Below are positions 47,585-57,254 of a DNA stretch of 64,000 bases, one piece after another. The first letter of the stretch is position 1; each line of letters opens with the position of its first letter. Made by a program: the position numbers and the translations under genes. Source of the stretch: Tatumella sp. JGM118 (GTDB taxonomy: Bacteria; Pseudomonadota; Gammaproteobacteria; Enterobacterales; Enterobacteriaceae); NCBI RefSeq assembly GCF_018257515.1, contig NZ_JAERJR010000010.1:1-64000 (forward strand), in the 5' to 3' direction. The notes beneath the pieces are model-generated. The model was not told the origin of the DNA, made no database searches, and saw only the letters and a list, made by a program, of their open reading frames with translations.

Positions 47585-48454
47585 TTAATGACTGTCTAAT
47601 AGTTGTGAAAGATAATAGCCATAGCCCGTTTTCTCTAATCTCCTGGCCTGCTCAGCGACCTGTTGCATTGAAAGCCAGCCATTGCGATAAGCAATCTCCT
47701 CCAGGCAGGCAACTTTAAACCCCTGACGTTCTTCGATAGTGTGTATGAACTGTGAAGCATCAAGCAGGCTTTCATGCGTCCCGGTGTCCAGCCAGGCAAA
47801 ACCTCTTCCCAGACGTTCCACATTCAGTAACCCTGCTTCCAGATACATCTGGTTAATTGTGGTAATTTCCAGTTCTCCGCGGGCAGATGGTTTAACCTGT
47901 TTAGCCATATCGACCACCTGAGTGTCGTAGAAATAAAGCCCGGTAACGGCCCAGTTTGAACGGGGTAACTGTGGTTTTTCTTCCAGTGACAGAGCAACCG
48001 TATTCTCATCGAACTCAACAACACCATATCGCTGAGGATCCTTTACCTGATACCCGAAGACTGTCGCCCCATGGCTTCTGGCTGCGACATTCAGTAATTT
48101 GCTGCCAAATCCCTGACCGAAAAAGATATTATCGCCAAGCACCAGAGAACAACGTTCTTTTCCGATAAAATCTTCGCCAATCAGAAATGCTTCTGCCACA
48201 CCCGCGGGACGGGATTGGATCCTGTAGCTAATATGGATGCCGAAGCTGGAACCATCGCCCAACAGTCGACGAAAGGATTCAATATCCTCCGGAGTTGTAA
48301 TGACCAGAATATCTCTTATCCCGGCAAGCATAAGTACCGAAATCGGATAATAGATCATGGGCTTGTCATAGACCGGTAATAGCTGTTTCGATACCCCCTG
48401 GGTTATGGGATAGAGTCTGCTTCCCGTTCCACCCGCCAGCACAATTCCTTTCAT
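47585..48454 (-). CDS. rfbA: Glucose-1-phosphate thymidylyltransferase RmlA
   Basis: RmlA joins glucose-1-phosphate and dTTP to give dTDP-glucose, the entry step of the rhamnose pathway. The 289-residue product starts [18 protein letters not shown], the nucleotidyltransferase signature, with [15 protein letters not shown] and [13 protein letters not shown] following. The ATG at 48454 has GGAG upstream; a 21-codon upstream extension overlaps rmlB and is not supported. dTDP-rhamnose inhibits the enzyme in known members. It is second in the rmlBACD operon. Confidence 0.97.
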   Translation of the reverse strand: MKGIVLAGGTGSRLYPITQGVSKQLLPVYDKPMIYYPISVLMLAGIRDILVITTPEDIESFRRLLGDGSSFGIHISYRIQSRPAGVAEAFLIGEDFIGKERCSLVLGDNIFFGQGFGSKLLNVAARSHGATVFGYQVKDPQRYGVVEFDENTVALSLEEKPQLPRSNWAVTGLYFYDTQVVDMAKQVKPSARGELEITTINQMYLEAGLLNVERLGRGFAWLDTGTHESLLDASQFIHTIEERQGFKVACLEEIAYRNGWLSMQQVAEQARRLEKTGYGYYLSQLLDSH

Positions 48455-48467
48455 TCTGTACTCCTCA

Positions 48468-49532
48468 TTATCTGGTGACGCACTGTCGCTGCCAGCCATC
48501 ATTTTTTGCCTGAACACTTTGCCACCAATGTTGATTTTCCAGATACCACGTCACTGTCTTGCGTAAACCCGTTTCAAACGTTTCCCTGGCGACCCAGTCT
48601 GTGCTGGTAAGAATTTTTGTAGCATCGATAGCATAACGTTTGTCGTGTCCGGGCCGGTCAGCCACGAATGTGATCAGATCACTATAACCGGATAGGCCCG
48701 CAGGCTTAGCCGGATGTAATTCTTCCAGCAACCCACAGATACGCTGGACAACGTCCAGATTAGTCAGCTCATTGCTGCCGCCAATGTTATAGGTTTCTCC
48801 GACACTGGCGTGATTGATAACTTCCCAGAGCGCCCTGGCGTGGTCTTCTACATATAACCAGTCCCGGATTTGCTGCCCGTTACCATAGACAGGGATAGGC
48901 TTACCCGTTAATGCATTGATAATCGTGAGCGGTATTAATTTCTCAGGGTAATGATACGGACCATAGTTATTTGAGCAATTTGTCACAATCACGGGTAAGC
49001 CGTATGTTTTACCCCAGGCCCGGACCAGATGGTCACTGGCAGCTTTGGAGGCGGAATAGGGACTGCTGGGGGCATAAGGTGTATCTTCCCGGAAGAAATC
49101 ATCGGAACGTTGCAGATCACCATAGACCTCGTCGGTGGAAATATGATGGAAAATAAATTTTTCATCGGCCCGCGTTCGGGTATGTTGCAGGTAGTGGCGG
49201 GTCGCTTCCAGCAGATGATAAGTGCCCAGAATGTTGGTATTAATAAATTCAGCCGGACCGTCGATGGAACGATCAACGTGGCTTTCCGCAGCAAGATGCA
49301 TAATGGCATCCGGCTGGAAATGTGTCAGCAACCGGTCCAGTCCGGGACGATCACAGATATCAAGATGTTCAAAGCGGAAACGATCATTACCGGAAACAGG
49401 GGCCAGTGAGTCCATATTGCCTGCATAGGTGAGGCTATCAACAATGGTTACATGGGCGGTGGTATTCTGAATAATATGGCGAACGACTGTCGAGCCGATA
49501 AATCCTGCACCGCCAGTAACAATAATTTTCAT
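48468..49532 (-). CDS. rfbB: dTDP-glucose 4,6-dehydratase RmlB
   Basis: RmlB converts dTDP-glucose to dTDP-4-keto-6-deoxyglucose with bound NAD+. The 354-residue protein is an extended [16 protein letters not shown] at the N-terminus, [26 protein letters not shown] with the active-site Asp-Glu, and catalytic [15 protein letters not shown]. The ATG at 49532 ([10 protein letters not shown]) was chosen because the 25 codons upstream do not belong to the family. It is the first gene of the operon, 13 nt before rmlA, with a JUMPStart-like stretch about 30 bp upstream. Confidence 0.97.
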   Translation of the reverse strand: MKIIVTGGAGFIGSTVVRHIIQNTTAHVTIVDSLTYAGNMDSLAPVSGNDRFRFEHLDICDRPGLDRLLTHFQPDAIMHLAAESHVDRSIDGPAEFINTNILGTYHLLEATRHYLQHTRTRADEKFIFHHISTDEVYGDLQRSDDFFREDTPYAPSSPYSASKAASDHLVRAWGKTYGLPVIVTNCSNNYGPYHYPEKLIPLTIINALTGKPIPVYGNGQQIRDWLYVEDHARALWEVINHASVGETYNIGGSNELTNLDVVQRICGLLEELHPAKPAGLSGYSDLITFVADRPGHDKRYAIDATKILTSTDWVARETFETGLRKTVTWYLENQHWWQSVQAKNDGWQRQCVTR

Positions 49533-49563
49533 AATAATAGATTCACTTAATACAGAGGTATAA

Positions 49564-49596
49564 CACGTAAAAACCGTTGCCGGAACCAGAGCGCTG
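49564..49596 (-). promoter_or_regulatory. Degenerate JUMPStart-like element upstream of rmlB
   Basis: Read on the minus strand, CAGCGCTCTGGT followed by CCGG..ACGGT and ACGTG resembles the start of the JUMPStart element (CAGCGCTCTGGTAGCTG) found in untranslated leaders of enterobacterial polysaccharide operons. The ops part (GGCGGTAGCGTG), which recruits RfaH, is only faintly matched. The remaining 49597-49910 stretch shows no gene; a GCCCGG/CCGGGC hairpin follows the ugd stop at 49880-49895. Confidence 0.4.
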
Positions 49597-49910
49597 CTTA
49601 TCCACATGGCATACGGTAATCTGACCGGATAAACTGCGTTAGTTATTCTCCCATACTATTGAGGAATCACCTGCATTTATCCGCTCAGCAAGACTTTTCG
49701 TTAGCGCGGGCTCCGAAGATTCATACATAGTCTAGCGTGATAACGAAAACACTGATTATCAGAATAGGCCTTATTTTAGCGATGAAGTGATGCTATAGCT
49801 CATTGGCAGTAAGGATAGAGTTCAGGTAAGAAAGGTCCGCAACAGGCAGGCAGCGGGATACGCTCAGGCGACAACACCAGCCCGGAGAGCCGGGCCAGTG
49901 TCAGCAACAG

Positions 49911-51077
49911 TTAGTCGCTGCCAAACAGATCGCGGGTGTACACTTTATCGCTGACATCTTTCAGCTCGTCCACCAGGCGGTTGGCAATAATGACATCACA
50001 CTGCTGCTTGAGCTCGTTGACATCATGCGTCACCGGGGAATTAAAGAACAGAGGCTCGTTCAGCACCGGTTCATAGACCATCACCTCAACCCCTTTGGAC
50101 TTCAGGCGTTTCATAATGCCCTGAACAGCAGACGCACGGAAATTATCGGACCCGGCTTTCATCACCAGGCGGTAGATCCCGACTTTTTTCGGTTTACGTT
50201 TCAGAATACTTTCGGCAATAAAATCTTTGCGGGTGCGGTTAGCATCGACAATGGCATTGATAATATTGTTCGGCACGTTCTGGTAGTTTGCCAGTAACTG
50301 TTTGGTATCTTTCGGCAGACAGTAACCGCCGTAGCCAAAGGACGGGTTGTTATAGTGGTTGCCGATGCGCGGATCCAGGCCAATACCTTCAATAATCTGG
50401 CGGCTGTTCAGACCATGGTGTTCTGCATAACTGTCCAGTTCATTGAAATAAGAAATACGCAATGCCAGATAGGTATTGGCGAACAGCTTGATGGCTTCGG
50501 CTTCAGTGTCATCGGTAAACAGCACCGGGATATCTTCTTTTTCGGCCCCTGCGACCAGCAGTTCAGCAAAGACTTTACCTTTTTCTGACTGACTACCGAC
50601 GACGATACGGGACGGATAAAGGTTATCGTACAGGGCACGGCCTTCACGTAAAAACTCCGGAGAGAAGATAATGTTCTCTACCCCCAGACGCTTTTTCAGC
50701 TGGCGGGTAAACCCGACCGGTATGGTTGACTTGATGATGATGGTCGCCTGCGGATTCATCGCCAGCACGTCAGCAATGACAGATTCGACACTTTTGGTAT
50801 TAAAGTAGTTAGTAACGGGGTCATAATCCGTCGGTGTGGCAACAATCACAAAATCTGCGCCCTGATACGCCTGCTGCTTATCGGTAGTCGCTGTAAAGTT
50901 CAGTTCGCGGGTCGCCAGGTAGTGTTCGATTTCCTGGTCTGCAATCGGGGAGATCTTCTGGTTCAGTTTATCGACTTTAGCCTGATCGATATCTAATGCG
51001 ACCACTTCATTATGCTGTGCCAGCAGAATACCATTCGAAAGCCCTACATAGCCGGTACCGGCAATTGCGATTTTCAT
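49911..51077 (-). CDS. ugd: UDP-glucose 6-dehydrogenase Ugd
   Basis: Ugd oxidises UDP-glucose twice with NAD+ to UDP-glucuronate, a precursor for capsule, colanic-acid-type polymers and aminoarabinose. The 388-residue protein equals E. coli Ugd in length. The NAD motif is [10 protein letters not shown] at the N-terminus, the central domain has [15 protein letters not shown], and the nucleophile Cys is in [14 protein letters not shown]. The ATG at 51077 is preferred to one five codons upstream. It is a separate unit behind rmlBACD, on the same strand. Confidence 0.97.
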   Translation of the reverse strand: MKIAIAGTGYVGLSNGILLAQHNEVVALDIDQAKVDKLNQKISPIADQEIEHYLATRELNFTATTDKQQAYQGADFVIVATPTDYDPVTNYFNTKSVESVIADVLAMNPQATIIIKSTIPVGFTRQLKKRLGVENIIFSPEFLREGRALYDNLYPSRIVVGSQSEKGKVFAELLVAGAEKEDIPVLFTDDTEAEAIKLFANTYLALRISYFNELDSYAEHHGLNSRQIIEGIGLDPRIGNHYNNPSFGYGGYCLPKDTKQLLANYQNVPNNIINAIVDANRTRKDFIAESILKRKPKKVGIYRLVMKAGSDNFRASAVQGIMKRLKSKGVEVMVYEPVLNEPLFFNSPVTHDVNELKQQCDVIIANRLVDELKDVSDKVYTRDLFGSD

Positions 51078-51235
51078 AGTACATAAGTCCATTGAGTAAG
51101 CATGACTGTGCCAGGCTCGGCTTTGTCACTACAGAGCAAAATAATCGCTATTGTGCCGTCCGGAGCGACAACTACCAAACAAATCATACGTTTTTTATTT
51201 ACAGTCAGTGTCGTAAAGTCTCCGGCCACTCAGGC

Positions 51236-51697
51236 TCAGGCCCGCAGGGTACTGAGTGTATGATAAATCTGTTGCAGGGAATCAATATCCCTGACACGGA
51301 TCAGCAGGTTACGCTCCCCCAGCCCGACCACCAGGACTCCGTCTTCGGACAGATTCAGCTGCTGAATTCGTGAATAGGCAATATACATCATGCCGTACCA
51401 CAGGCCCGCCGGTTTAAATAACAGCACCGGTCGCCGTATCCACGCCAGATAAATCCCACACAGCAACAGTAACGAAAGCAACCAGTTTGTCAGCGGACTG
51501 CCGGCCGATACCACGTTGTTATAGAGCAGAATGCCCACCAGCACGATAAATATTGTGCTATCGGTAGCTTTGGTGCGCAACAAACTGACCCTGAGTAACG
51601 TCTTTCCTTTCAGCCAGCCGGTGAGTACCTGTTCAAAGAACAACCCGCCCATCAGGCAGACGGTGAACAGTAACAGGGCAGCATCTGTCAGAGACAT
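51236..51697 (-). CDS. yobD: YobD family inner-membrane protein (DUF986)
   Basis: A 153-residue membrane protein with about three hydrophobic helices, matching E. coli YobD (152) through IFIVLVGILLYNNV and the C-terminal NLSEDGVLVVGLGERNLLIR. It lies downstream of manZ as in E. coli. Its function is unknown. The start ATG at 51697 follows AGGAG, which overlaps the T-run of the manZ terminator, so its translation probably depends on read-through. Confidence 0.93.
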   Translation of the reverse strand: MSLTDAALLLFTVCLMGGLFFEQVLTGWLKGKTLLRVSLLRTKATDSTIFIVLVGILLYNNVVSAGSPLTNWLLSLLLLCGIYLAWIRRPVLLFKPAGLWYGMMYIAYSRIQQLNLSEDGVLVVGLGERNLLIRVRDIDSLQQIYHTLSTLRA

Positions 51698-51708
51698 AAG
51701 TAGCTCCT

Positions 51709-51736
51709 GAAAAAACGGGGGCATGGCTGCCCCCGT
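51709..51736 (-). terminator. Intrinsic terminator/attenuator between manZ and yobD
   Basis: ACGGGGGC (51715-51722) and GCCCCCGT (51729-51736) form a perfect 8-bp GC-rich stem with a 6-nt loop; on the minus strand it is followed by six T. It stands 12 nt after the manZ stop and immediately before the yobD ribosome site, so yobD receives only read-through transcripts. Confidence 0.88.
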
Positions 51737-51748
51737 ATGAGTTTTACA

Positions 51749-52597
51749 TTACAACCCGAGCAGACCGACGGAATACCCGGCAATACCGATAATGAAGAAA
51801 CCAATGATTATCCATAATGCATTCACTTTCTTGCGTAACAACCACATACAGGCAAAGGTCAGCAGTAAAGGCATCATCCCCGGCATTAACTGGTCCAGTA
51901 TCGTCTGAACGGTGGTAACCTTTTCAGCGCCGGTCTGATCCGTAATGGTAGAAACGACCAGCGGGATATTCACATGGGTCCATTTATTGACCAGCGCACC
52001 CATCACGAACAGCCCGAGAATCGAGGCACCTTCGGTCAGTTTTTGCAGAAATCCGCCGCCCATATCCTTAACAATATCCACCCCTTTACGGTAACCATAG
52101 GCCACTCCGTAATACCGTGTCAGCAGACGCACTGCGTTAAACAGAATAAAGAACAACAAAGGCCCAAGCAGGCTGCCACTCATGGCGATACCGGCCCCCA
52201 GTGCCGCGAATACCGGACGGACGGTTCCCCAATAGATAGGGTCACCGACCCCGGCCAGCGGCCCCATCAGACCCACTTTGATGCCGTTGATGGCACCGTC
52301 ATCTATCGGCGCACCGTTCGCACGCTGCTCCTCAAGGGCCAGTGTCACCCCCAGTACCGGCGCGGCAACATACGGGTGGGTGTTGAAGAATTCCAGGTGA
52401 CGTTTAATCGCCTGGCGACGCTCCTCATTGTTTTCGGGATACAGGCGACGGATAGCCGGAACTATCGAAAAACAGAACCCCAGCGCCTGCATACGTTCAA
52501 AGTTCCATGACCCCTGAAACAGATTCGAACGGATAAATACGCCTCGAATATCACCGGGGGTGAGTTTTTTAACTGTCGGACGAGCTGAATCAACCAT
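51749..52597 (-). CDS. manZ: PTS mannose-family EIID component ManZ
   Basis: ManZ is the IID membrane subunit of the mannose phosphotransferase permease, which takes up mannose, glucose, glucosamine and N-acetylglucosamine and also serves phage lambda DNA entry and some bacteriocins in known hosts. The 282-residue protein is nearly identical in pattern to E. coli ManZ (SNLFQGSWNFERMQALGFCF, GLMGPLAGVGDPI). The ATG at 52597 follows AGGTGA; a GTG three codons upstream is also open. It lies 12 nt after manY. Confidence 0.97.
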   Translation of the reverse strand: MVDSARPTVKKLTPGDIRGVFIRSNLFQGSWNFERMQALGFCFSIVPAIRRLYPENNEERRQAIKRHLEFFNTHPYVAAPVLGVTLALEEQRANGAPIDDGAINGIKVGLMGPLAGVGDPIYWGTVRPVFAALGAGIAMSGSLLGPLLFFILFNAVRLLTRYYGVAYGYRKGVDIVKDMGGGFLQKLTEGASILGLFVMGALVNKWTHVNIPLVVSTITDQTGAEKVTTVQTILDQLMPGMMPLLLTFACMWLLRKKVNALWIIIGFFIIGIAGYSVGLLGL

Positions 52598-52609
52598 TTC
52601 TCTCACCTC

Positions 52610-53410
52610 TTAGTCGAGTTCGTTATCAAGGTCATTACGGCCCGGTGCGGCGGCAGGCGCTGCAGCAGAGCGATTATATTTCGGGCTGAGCTGGATATAG
52701 AGAATAGCCATCACTGCACCGATAACCCCCAACGCCACCAGGTTGAAGCTGGTGAAGGCGGCGGTCACAAAACCCAGGTAGAAGAAAGGCATCAGGTAGC
52801 CTGCACGCATCATGTTAATAACCATGGCGTAACCGACAACCACTATCATGCCACCGGCAATATTCAGACCGTTGGTCACGACTTCAGGAATTGAGTTCAG
52901 CAGACCCTGAACTTCGCTGGTACCGACTGAGATGGCGACAATGATCGCCGGAATAGCGATACGCATTGCCTGTAACAACAATGCCGAGACATGTATCCAG
53001 GACAGGGCCGTCAGATTGCCGTTATTTGCGGCTTTATCTGCCGCATGCTGGAAGCCGACGGTAATGGTACGAACAATAATGGTTAACACCTGTCCGGCGG
53101 CGGCCAGAGGGATGGCGAGTGCAATACCGGCACCGATCCCCTGATGTCCGGCGATGACCAGAATGGTTGAGATAATCGAGGCCAGCGCAGCATCCGGCGC
53201 CACGGCCGCACCGATATTCATCCATCCCAGAGCGATCATTTCCAGTGTACCGCCGATAATAATCCCTGTTTTCATATCACCGAGGACAGCCCCGACTAAG
53301 GTACAGGCCACCAGCGGACGGTGAAACTGAAACTCATCAAGTATCGATTCCATACCGGCAATACAGGCTACGATGAATATCAGTACAATCTGAAGTGTGG
53401 TGATCTCCAT
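52610..53410 (-). CDS. manY: PTS mannose-family EIIC component ManY
   Basis: ManY is the IIC subunit that forms the sugar path of the mannose permease with ManZ. The 266-residue protein (E. coli 266) has about seven to eight hydrophobic segments and the family motif GGTLEMIALGWMNIGAAVAPD. It begins 51 nt after manX and ends just before manZ. The C-terminal tail is Ala-rich (SAAAPAAAPGRNDLDNELD), as in E. coli. Confidence 0.97.
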   Translation of the reverse strand: MEITTLQIVLIFIVACIAGMESILDEFQFHRPLVACTLVGAVLGDMKTGIIIGGTLEMIALGWMNIGAAVAPDAALASIISTILVIAGHQGIGAGIALAIPLAAAGQVLTIIVRTITVGFQHAADKAANNGNLTALSWIHVSALLLQAMRIAIPAIIVAISVGTSEVQGLLNSIPEVVTNGLNIAGGMIVVVGYAMVINMMRAGYLMPFFYLGFVTAAFTSFNLVALGVIGAVMAILYIQLSPKYNRSAAAPAAAPGRNDLDNELD

Positions 53411-53461
53411 TGTACTTCTCCTGTGAGGTTAATCTGATTCAATGGCATCTGCGACAGCCGA

Positions 53462-54427
53462 TCACTGTGCGATCTTGCCAATAAGATCCATCATTTTAAG
53501 TTTCTGATCGCTGGAAACCTTCCGCACTTCCAGCTCAATGCCACGGGCATTCAGCTTGTTAAAGGCATCAATATCCTGCTGATCCACCGAGACCGCATTG
53601 GTTACCTGGGTCTTACCCTGCCGGAATGCCATCCCCCCGATGTTGACCGAGGTGATTTTTACGCCGGCTTCCGCCAGACGTTCTACATCCGCCGGATTAG
53701 TAAACAGCAGCATGACGCGCTGACCGGCATACTTCGGGTTGTTATAAACCCGGATCATTTTGGCGACATCCACCACATGGGCGGTGACTCCCGGAGGGGC
53801 TACCTGAGTCAGTAACGTTTTACGGACTTCATCAGCAGCGACTTCGTCACTGACGACAATAATGCGCGAGACATTTGTTTCTTTGGTCCAGCGGGTCGCT
53901 ACCTGACCATGGATTAAGCGGTCATCAATGCGGGCCAGACCAATCTTCATGTAATCGCTATCGGACATGGGGGTTGCAGGAACAGCAGAGGCAGCGTTAA
54001 CCACCGGTTTTGTGGCCGGGACCGTCTCTGCAGTGTGTTTTAATGCCTTAACCCCTTCCCTGCCGGTTTCCAGCGCAACAGCCACCAGAGCCTCCAGGGT
54101 CGGGTGATCATCACGAGCCATAAAGGTTTCGACCAGCATCGGAACATTGACCCCGGTCACCACCTCGTAATTCTCTTTATCGACCACCAGCCGGCTGGCG
54201 GCATTAAACGGGCTTCCTCCCCAGGTATCGACGAGGAAAAGCACTCCCTCTTCAGTATTCAGTGTGTTTAAACGAGCGTTATACTTTTCAATTAATGTGT
54301 CAGCATTTTCGCCAGGCACAAAATCGATCCAGCCGACGTTATCCTGCTCACCTAATAGCATTTCTGTGGTTTTCAGCAGCTGTTCGGCAGCCCAACCGTG
54401 AGTACCAATGACAATAGCAATAGTCAC
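53462..54427 (-). CDS. manX: PTS mannose-family EIIAB component ManX
   Basis: ManX is the cytoplasmic phosphorelay subunit. An N-terminal IIA domain (about 1-130) carries His10 in GTHGWAAEQL, an Ala/Pro-rich linker (about 131-155) follows, and the IIB domain (about 156-321) carries His173 in RIDDRLIHGQVATRW. At 321 residues it resembles E. coli ManX (323). Translation starts at a GTG preceded by GGAGG. In E. coli the operon is repressed by Mlc and activated by CRP; an AT-rich inverted repeat about 100 bp upstream is a candidate operator. Confidence 0.97.
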   Translation of the reverse strand: MTIAIVIGTHGWAAEQLLKTTEMLLGEQDNVGWIDFVPGENADTLIEKYNARLNTLNTEEGVLFLVDTWGGSPFNAASRLVVDKENYEVVTGVNVPMLVETFMARDDHPTLEALVAVALETGREGVKALKHTAETVPATKPVVNAASAVPATPMSDSDYMKIGLARIDDRLIHGQVATRWTKETNVSRIIVVSDEVAADEVRKTLLTQVAPPGVTAHVVDVAKMIRVYNNPKYAGQRVMLLFTNPADVERLAEAGVKITSVNIGGMAFRQGKTQVTNAVSVDQQDIDAFNKLNARGIELEVRKVSSDQKLKMMDLIGKIAQ

Positions 54428-54525
54428 TTGCTACCTCCCGTATGCACTACATCTCAAAGGTCCTGTATCTGCCATTGTTATCTTCAAATCCGCGCAGATA
54501 TCAGGAAAGCGGTTTCAAAACGAAG

Positions 54526-54555
54526 TTATTTTATTACCTGAAAAAAATAAAATAT
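54526..54555 (-). promoter_or_regulatory. AT-rich inverted repeat upstream of manX, candidate Mlc-type operator
   Basis: TTATTTTATT (54526-54535) and AATAAAATAT (54546-54555) are inverted copies with nine of ten positions matching and a 10-bp spacer. Mlc and NagC operators have AT-rich arms with a TTATTTT-type outer part, so an Mlc role is plausible. TCACA-type half sites (TGTGATGACACACA on the + strand, 54555-54568) beside it could belong to a CRP site, but the second half is poor. The rest of 54428-54795 is AT-rich and shows no gene. Confidence 0.4.
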
Positions 54556-54795
54556 GTGATGACACACAGTAAACTGAGGGAATTAATTTAATCCGCGCAC
54601 GAAAAAACATTATTAAAAATAAAGTATAAAAATAAAAACCGTTGCTGAATCACATTATTGCCCGGCATAAACGTGTTAGCGCTGGCTGATGATAAATTTC
54701 ATTAAATTATTTTTATCTGAGTGATTAATTTATTTCTTAAATTACTCTTATGAGTAAACAGTGCTCATGTTCCCCCTGCGTCACCAGGTTAGCGG

Positions 54796-55977
54796 CTACC
54801 GGGGAAGGCATGAGGTATAGGCCACGGCAATCCTGCCTTGCCCGCTGAGTAAAACCCCCTGCTCTGAGGCCGGAATAAATAATGATTCCCCCGGGGATAA
54901 ACCCAGGGTTTGTCCCCCGGCGGTACAGCGGGCACTTCCCTGCAGACAAAAGAATATCCTCGGCCCCTGCCAGCGGACCGGCTGTGGCGATGGCGGTAAT
55001 TCTGCCACCGAGAAACAAAAATCAGGGACCGGGACCGGGAAAGCCTGTTCGCCGGGCAGTAACTCCGGCGGGGTAAGCAGAGAGGACGCGGGACGGCTAC
55101 TGAAATCTACAGAAGCGACTAATTCATCAATATCTATATGCTTACTGGTAAGGCCGGCCCGTAAGACGTTATCGGAATTAGCCATAATTTCCAGCCCGTT
55201 GCCGGAAAGGTAAGCATGCGGAGTTCGGGCATGCAGAAACATAGCCTCCCCCGGTGCCAGCTGCAGCACATTTAACAATAGCGGCATAAAACGCCCCGCG
55301 TCATCGGGGTAATGCTGGCGGAGTGTTTGTACCGCGTCCCAGGCGGGCCCCTGTTGTCGCTGACAGCAGTCATCAAGCTGTTGCAGCGCCTGTGTTCTCT
55401 CTTCCCCCTGCAAACGCAGCAGACAGGTAAACAGCTGTTGCAGGGCATCGCTGTCCGGGTGCCGGACGAACGCGGCGATCTGTGGGTGGGCAGCGGTAAG
55501 ATGACGAAATAATGCCGTGATTTCACTCAGCTCACGAAAACCATTCATCGCCAGAAACGGGGTCAGCGCATAAAGCAGCTCTGGCTTATGATTATCGTCT
55601 TTATAATTACGTTGCGGGGAGCCTTGCGGAATACCGGCCTGATTTTCCCGGGCAAATCCCAGTCCGGCCGAACGCTTATCCGGATGTACCTGAACTGAGA
55701 GTGCGCTCTCAGCACAGAGGACTTTAAAAAGATACGGCAGACGCCCAAAACTTGCTGAAATTGCCGGGCCGAGCATCCCGGTGTTGTCGGCCGAGATCAG
55801 CACCTGCAGGCTTTGCGGCTGGCCGTCAATCACCACCCCGGAACTGGCTGCCGGATGAGCCCCCATCCAGAGTTCGGCCATCGGCTGGTTATGCGGATTA
55901 CTGATGCCATATAAGTCAGTTAATGCTGTTTTACTGCCCCAGTCATAATGCTGTACAGGATTGATTAGTTTCCACAT
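54796..55977 (-). CDS. manA: Mannose-6-phosphate isomerase, class I, ManA
   Basis: ManA interconverts mannose-6-phosphate and fructose-6-phosphate; it routes mannose from ManXYZ into glycolysis and also supplies mannose-6-phosphate for GDP-sugar synthesis. The 393-residue zinc cupin (E. coli 391) has the metal-binding SVQVHPDK, DDNHKPELLYAL and ARTPHAYLSGNGLEI motifs. It is upstream of manX on the same strand but 368 bp away, so it is probably a separate unit. Its place beside manXYZ, rather than elsewhere as in E. coli, gathers mannose functions together. Confidence 0.96.
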   Translation of the reverse strand: MWKLINPVQHYDWGSKTALTDLYGISNPHNQPMAELWMGAHPAASSGVVIDGQPQSLQVLISADNTGMLGPAISASFGRLPYLFKVLCAESALSVQVHPDKRSAGLGFARENQAGIPQGSPQRNYKDDNHKPELLYALTPFLAMNGFRELSEITALFRHLTAAHPQIAAFVRHPDSDALQQLFTCLLRLQGEERTQALQQLDDCCQRQQGPAWDAVQTLRQHYPDDAGRFMPLLLNVLQLAPGEAMFLHARTPHAYLSGNGLEIMANSDNVLRAGLTSKHIDIDELVASVDFSSRPASSLLTPPELLPGEQAFPVPVPDFCFSVAELPPSPQPVRWQGPRIFFCLQGSARCTAGGQTLGLSPGESLFIPASEQGVLLSGQGRIAVAYTSCLPR

Positions 55978-56096
55978 GGGTTACTCTCTGTTTCTGAAGT
56001 TTTTCAGCAACAGAACGTAACCTAATCATTCCGGAAAGAAGCGCTCTTTCTGGCGAAAGATATTAAAACCGGGATCCAGCGCAAATTAAATTTCCA

Positions 56097-56285
56097 TCAG
56101 GACAAAAAAACGCCCTGAATAAAACCCCGGGTAATAAAAAACAAAATATTAAAGATATCTGAATCACAAAATGAAAAAATATTGATAATCAGCAACAGAT
56201 TTAATGGAATTAAACGATAGACCGAAATCACTGCACGGCAGATAACAGACAAAATAGTTAATAACATCAGCCAGCTGCTGATCAA
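56097..56285 (-). CDS. Possible small hydrophobic membrane protein
   Basis: A 62-codon frame that begins at TTG (56285) behind a good ribosome site, GGAGG with 5-nt spacing. The product is almost wholly hydrophobic, with two likely membrane helices (WLMLLTILSVICRAVISV and LNLLLIINIFSF). I do not recognise it. It lies between manA and the first immunity gene, on the same strand as both. A random AT-rich frame cannot be excluded because the start codon is non-canonical. The rest of 55978-56354 shows nothing else. Confidence 0.35.
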   Translation of the reverse strand: MISSWLMLLTILSVICRAVISVYRLIPLNLLLIINIFSFCDSDIFNILFFITRGFIQGVFLS

Positions 56286-56354
56286 TACACCCTCCGTACA
56301 GTGAGTATGGATTATTCAATATCCAAAAATTCTGCTTAACTCACCTCCGTTAGC

Positions 56355-56792
56355 TCAGAACTCACGCTGCACCGTGATATAGTCGTTAAAACGGATGGAG
56401 CACTCTTCTTCGTTAACCAGGGAAGACCCGATGAAAATATTTTTTTTACTGTCTGGTGAAAGATAAGTGTATTTCACAACCAGGTTAACCGCGTGATAAT
56501 CATAAAAAGTGCTGAAATAATCGTCCAGTGTTAACACAATATCTCCCAATCGCAACTGATCCCTCGTGCGGGAAGCTGCTGCGTATTGCAATGCCAGTGG
56601 CTGGCTGACAGGCGTTTCTGCCAGTTGCTCCATGATCGGTAAGCCCGATACAGCCGCAGTGAGCCCCGTATCCTCCAGCATTTTCCGGGTCATCTCAAGT
56701 TCCACCGCCGACCCTGGCACCACACAAGGGTTGGCGGCAATCACTGAGCCGGGAAGCAGAAAAAGTAAAAATATACCGCGGATAATTTTCAT
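56355..56792 (-). CDS. Periplasmic immunity protein of Tlde1-type pair 1
   Basis: A 145-residue exported protein with a signal peptide (MKIIRGIFLLFLLPGSVIAA) and two conserved Cys, in NPCVVPGS near the mature N-terminus and ECSIRF near the end, probably disulfide-linked. It overlaps the upstream effector by 4 nt and shares the pattern PC-x-VxGS ... DTGL ... ECSxxFxxYIT with the two other immunity genes of the array. Effectors of this class act in the periplasm, which fits an exported antidote. The immunity role is inferred from family context (Tldi1 with Tlde1 in Salmonella). Confidence 0.82.
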   Translation of the reverse strand: MKIIRGIFLLFLLPGSVIAANPCVVPGSAVELEMTRKMLEDTGLTAAVSGLPIMEQLAETPVSQPLALQYAAASRTRDQLRLGDIVLTLDDYFSTFYDYHAVNLVVKYTYLSPDSKKNIFIGSSLVNEEECSIRFNDYITVQREF

Positions 56793-57154
56793 TTGATGAC
56801 CAGCCGATGATCGCCACTATTCCATATCGTCCGGCGATAGCCGAAATCTGCAACAATACAACCCTTTGAGGCCGTGCCGGGAAACTTTTGGCTATCACCA
56901 TGGATCACAAACCCCGTTCTGCCGCACATCGCATTATCTCTATGTGGGATGAGCGGAAGACTGTAAGGTCCGGTGAGTGGAGAGTATCGCGGAGGATTAA
57001 TGGTATAAGTCCCTGCAGGTAACGGCCCTTTGTTTTTTATACACTGGAATACAGGCATATTTTTAAACCCGGGGGCACCCGCATACATTGCATCAAACTG
57101 ATAAACGTCATTCAGGTAGAATTTTCTCTCCGAAACAATGTACGTCCATGTCAT
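56789..57154 (-). CDS. Tlde1-family type VI effector, L,D-transpeptidase (DUF2778), copy 1
   Basis: A 121-residue cytosolic protein without a signal peptide. It has the DUF2778/Tlde1 domain over nearly its full length: MTWTYIVSERKF, GPLPAGTYTI, CGRTGFVIHGDS and catalytic TASKGCIV. His85 and Cys99 form the YkuD-like active site. Tlde1 of Salmonella is delivered by type VI secretion and attacks target peptidoglycan by L,D-carboxypeptidase/exchange activity. No secretion-system gene is in the window, so delivery by a T6SS elsewhere is inferred. The ATG has AGGTG upstream. It overlaps its immunity gene as ATGA. Confidence 0.88.
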   Translation of the reverse strand: MTWTYIVSERKFYLNDVYQFDAMYAGAPGFKNMPVFQCIKNKGPLPAGTYTINPPRYSPLTGPYSLPLIPHRDNAMCGRTGFVIHGDSQKFPGTASKGCIVADFGYRRTIWNSGDHRLVIK

Positions 57155-57254
57155 AATTCACCTCACAATAATATTTTAACGTTAAGAACTGATTTAACGC
57201 GGCAAGGCAGGCATCCTGTTAAAAATTCAGGCAGGTGTGTCCAGACTGAACACA

